In this document: piece by piece, positions 62,418 to 64,000 of the stretch | Position numbering within the stretch: position 1 is the first letter of the stretch | Layout of the letters: every line of letters starts with the position of its first letter | Translations under genes and position numbers: made by a program | Notes under the pieces: model-generated | What the model was told of the DNA's origin: nothing | What the model saw: only the letters and a program-made list of their open reading frames with translations | Databases searched by the model: none | Origin: Chryseobacterium aquifrigidense | GTDB taxonomy: Bacteria; Bacteroidota; Bacteroidia; Flavobacteriales; Weeksellaceae | Direction: 5' to 3' | Assembly (NCBI RefSeq): GCF_006716485.1 | Contig: NZ_VFPD01000002.1 | Span: 716,659-780,658 of the forward strand | DNA length: 64,000 bases

Positions 62418-62534
62418 AGGAGCTTTATCCTGCTATCCATTTCTACTCCTCGCGCCAGCGCACTCCCACGCTCAGTCCCACCCACTCTCCAACCCATGCT
62501 GCGGGGTAACCATTACTATCAGGGCTAGGGGAGG
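62418..62534 (+). repeat. Possible dispersed repeat element (CTGCTATCC ... ATCAGGGCTAGGGG)
   Basis: The ends AGGAGCTTTATCCTGCTATCC and CATTACTATCAGGGCTAGGGG have the form of a hairpin-ended repeat that I remember as frequent in flavobacterial intergenic DNA. The interior is GC-richer than its surroundings. Confidence 0.4.
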
Positions 62535-62545
62535 AGTTATCAATT

Positions 62546-62577
<32 letters not shown>

Positions 62578-62821
62578 TTTTCGGGGCAGGCGTGTACAGT
62601 GGTTCGGGTTATTGTGTTGCGGGTTTCAGGTTTCCGGGTAGAAAAGGAACATTGTTGTTGAATTTTCCTATTCCTGGTTTCTATGGAAAGTGGTTAGTGA
62701 GTATAAATCTCTACTTCCATTGTGTCATTGTTCAGAAATCCAAACTTCTTTACAAAAGCTCTTAAAGGATGTAAGTTGGCAGGTTACTATCTAAGACTTT
62801 TTTAGCAGTTAGTATTAGCCG

Positions 62822-62847
62822 TGTCATGCTGAGCAGAGTCGAAGCAT
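62822..62847 (+). repeat. Second TGTCAT(T/G)CTGAGC-type repeat
   Basis: TGTCATGCTGAGCAGAGTCGAAGCAT, a diverged copy of the repeat at 50959-50985. Confidence 0.5.
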
Positions 62848-62988
62848 TTTATTAATTATGGGTATAGGATTTAAATCCTATTACTCTCTATATATATGAT
62901 GTACTCTTTAACATTTCCCATCCTATATATAATATAAATACGACACCTTATTTGTGCAGATCCATGAGAACTGTAAATATTCAATAGG

Positions 62989-63040
62989 AACGGGCTTTAG
63001 CCCGTTTAGTAAAAAAAATCCTTAGCTTGGCTTTAGCCAA
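62989..63040 (+). repeat. Two small palindromes, AACGGGCT/AGCCCGTT and TTGGCT/AGCCAA
   Basis: Perfect inverted repeats at 62989-63006 and 63027-63040, both with TT loops. They look like intergenic repeat elements, not terminators of a gene. Confidence 0.6.
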
Positions 63041-63114
63041 AACTTATATATAGATTATTAATTTAAAAAAAGCTCCACTATATGTAATATATATACCTTA
63101 TTTTGATCAATAGT

Positions 63115-63298
63115 CACCCTAAAACCCCGCACGTCGTTCCCCGCATCCTATATCCTTACTCCTTACTCTCAAACTCACCCGCTCGCAGCCCACACCCCGT
63201 ACCCCGCATCTCGAAACTCCCCCGCATCATCCATTTTCACCCTCTCCAACGCTCAAACTCTCCAACCCTCCCACACTCTCACCCGATCCCCAAACAAA
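63115..63298 (+). repeat. CT-rich degenerate repeat tract 2
   Basis: Runs such as CTCTCCAACGCTCAAACTCTCCAACCCTCCCACACTCTCACCC. A frame here of about 90 codons is low-complexity Pro/His/Ser and is rejected as a gene. Confidence 0.5.
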
Positions 63299-63376
63299 TG
63301 TTTAAAATTTTTCACTCTGCTACCCAGCTCTTTAAGGCTGAATATTACAAAACGGTAAAATTTATGTTAAATAAAG

Positions 63377-63407
63377 TTGCGTGGTGTGTATGAAGTTTCT
63401 ATCTTTG
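63377..63407 (+). promoter_or_regulatory. rRNA promoter P1
   Basis: TTG (63377-63379), 20-base spacer, TATCTTTG (63400-63407), consensus. Confidence 0.7.
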
Positions 63408-63524
63408 CCCCACTGAAAAACGAAAGAATGACAGTAGCGCAGAAGAGCCTTTAGCTAGGCAGAAACAATATTACTTCAAAAAGAAACAGACGAAAAAAAC
63501 TTTAAAACTTTTTGTAAAAAAAAG

Positions 63525-63554
63525 TTGCCGGTTAAAAAAGAGTTTGTATCTTTG
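63525..63554 (+). promoter_or_regulatory. rRNA promoter P2
   Basis: TTG (63525-63527), 19-base spacer, TATCTTTG (63547-63554). It is preceded by an A/T-rich tract (AAAAAACTTTAAAAC). Confidence 0.75.
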
Positions 63555-63649
63555 CAGTCCCAATTACAGGGAGCGCAGGAGTATAGAGATTAAGGGTTTG
63601 AGAAGGATTAAGGTTACTTAAAAAACTTTAAAATTTTCTTCAAAAACAT

Positions 63650-63680
63650 TTGGTCATTAAGAAATAAAGTTTTACTTTTG
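63650..63680 (+). promoter_or_regulatory. rRNA promoter P3
   Basis: TTG (63650-63652), 20-base spacer, TACTTTTG (63673-63680). It is preceded by AAAAAACTTTAAAAT and followed by GCACTCGCAAATACGGAGCG, both similar to the P2 neighbourhood. Confidence 0.75.
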
Positions 63681-63820
63681 CACTCGCAAATACGGAGCGA
63701 CACTGACAGAAAGATTGCTTCGTTAAAAAGCGAAAGATAAAAAGATCATTGACATACAATATAACAACCAAGTAAGGAAAAACTAAAGCGTTAAAAACTT
63801 TGAGTGAGTCAGACAAACAT

Positions 63821-64000
<180 letters not shown>

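Noticed and set aside
62253..62528. A 91-codon Ser/Pro/Leu-rich frame after cysS
   Set aside because: Starts inside the terminator and runs through a CT-rich low-complexity repeat; no protein-like pattern.
63103..63393. A 96-codon frame rich in Pro/His/Ser before the rRNA promoters
   Set aside because: It is the translation of CT-rich repeat DNA, and its 3' end runs into the P1 promoter.
63418..63470. Small hairpin GCCTTTAGCTAGGC in the rRNA leader
   Set aside because: 4-base stem only; not convincing as a terminator or antitermination element.

Overview
The window reads as chromosomal DNA of a flavobacterium very close to Chryseobacterium (Bacteroidota, Weeksellaceae). It is AT-rich. Its promoters follow the Bacteroidota pattern TTG-N19..21-TAnnTTTG, and one secreted protein ends in a type IX secretion (T9SS) sorting domain. 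There are TonB-type beta-barrel receptors, and the window ends in the first ~180 bases of a 16S rRNA gene whose sequence looks Chryseobacterium-like from memory. No phage, insertion sequence with a transposase, CRISPR array or tRNA gene was found.

Layout. 0-2.5 kb: a partial unknown gene, a multi-pass membrane protein, a one-TM histidine kinase and a small membrane protein. 2.7-5.4 kb: enolase and citrate synthase, each with its own terminator. 5.4-7.1 kb: an SDR/NTF2-like pair divergent from an HxlR regulator. 7.17-7.33 kb: a 54-residue GG-leader, Cys-rich peptide gene. 7.6-16.4 kb: a guanidine-hydrolase-fold gene, a four-helix-bundle gene flanked by repeats, then a tightly packed operon of CtlX-like hydrolase, AdoMet decarboxylase, DUF4178, a small TM protein, DUF350, a membrane-anchored spermidine synthase-like protein, an FAD protein with a Tat-like signal and a multi-TM protein. 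16.4-31 kb: a GH43-like enzyme, a lipoprotein esterase, two paralogous outer-membrane barrels, a lipoprotein, DUF3817-nadD-recJ and a T9SS cargo protein. 30.8-37.6 kb: a YbiT-like ABC-F protein, smpB, an OmpA/TSP3 protein, a YebC-like protein, a metallophosphoesterase/glycosyltransferase pair and a GNAT protein. 37.7-45.4 kb: the RDD / SpoIIM / DUF4129 / DUF4350 / MoxR / DUF58 set plus OsmC. 45.5-48 kb: a GH63-like glucosidase. 48.2-58 kb: a methionine regulon led by a SAM-I riboswitch: metX, a homoserine dehydrogenase with ACT domains, a trans-sulfuration enzyme, split metH with a desaturase between its halves, and metF. 58.2-62.2 kb: a GNAT-like protein, folE, DinB and cysS. 62.2-63.8 kb: gene-free repeats, then three consensus rRNA promoters. 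63.8-64 kb: the 16S 5' end.

How parts work together. The methionine block covers homoserine activation, sulfhydrylation, methyl transfer and methyl-THF supply under one SAM sensor. The 9.1-16.4 kb operon combines AdoMet decarboxylation and aminopropyl transfer with membrane proteins of unknown function. It is the best candidate here for an uncharacterised system: a membrane-localised polyamine synthesis or modification pathway. The Cys-rich GG-leader peptide and the repeat-flanked four-helix-bundle gene are the next most notable items.
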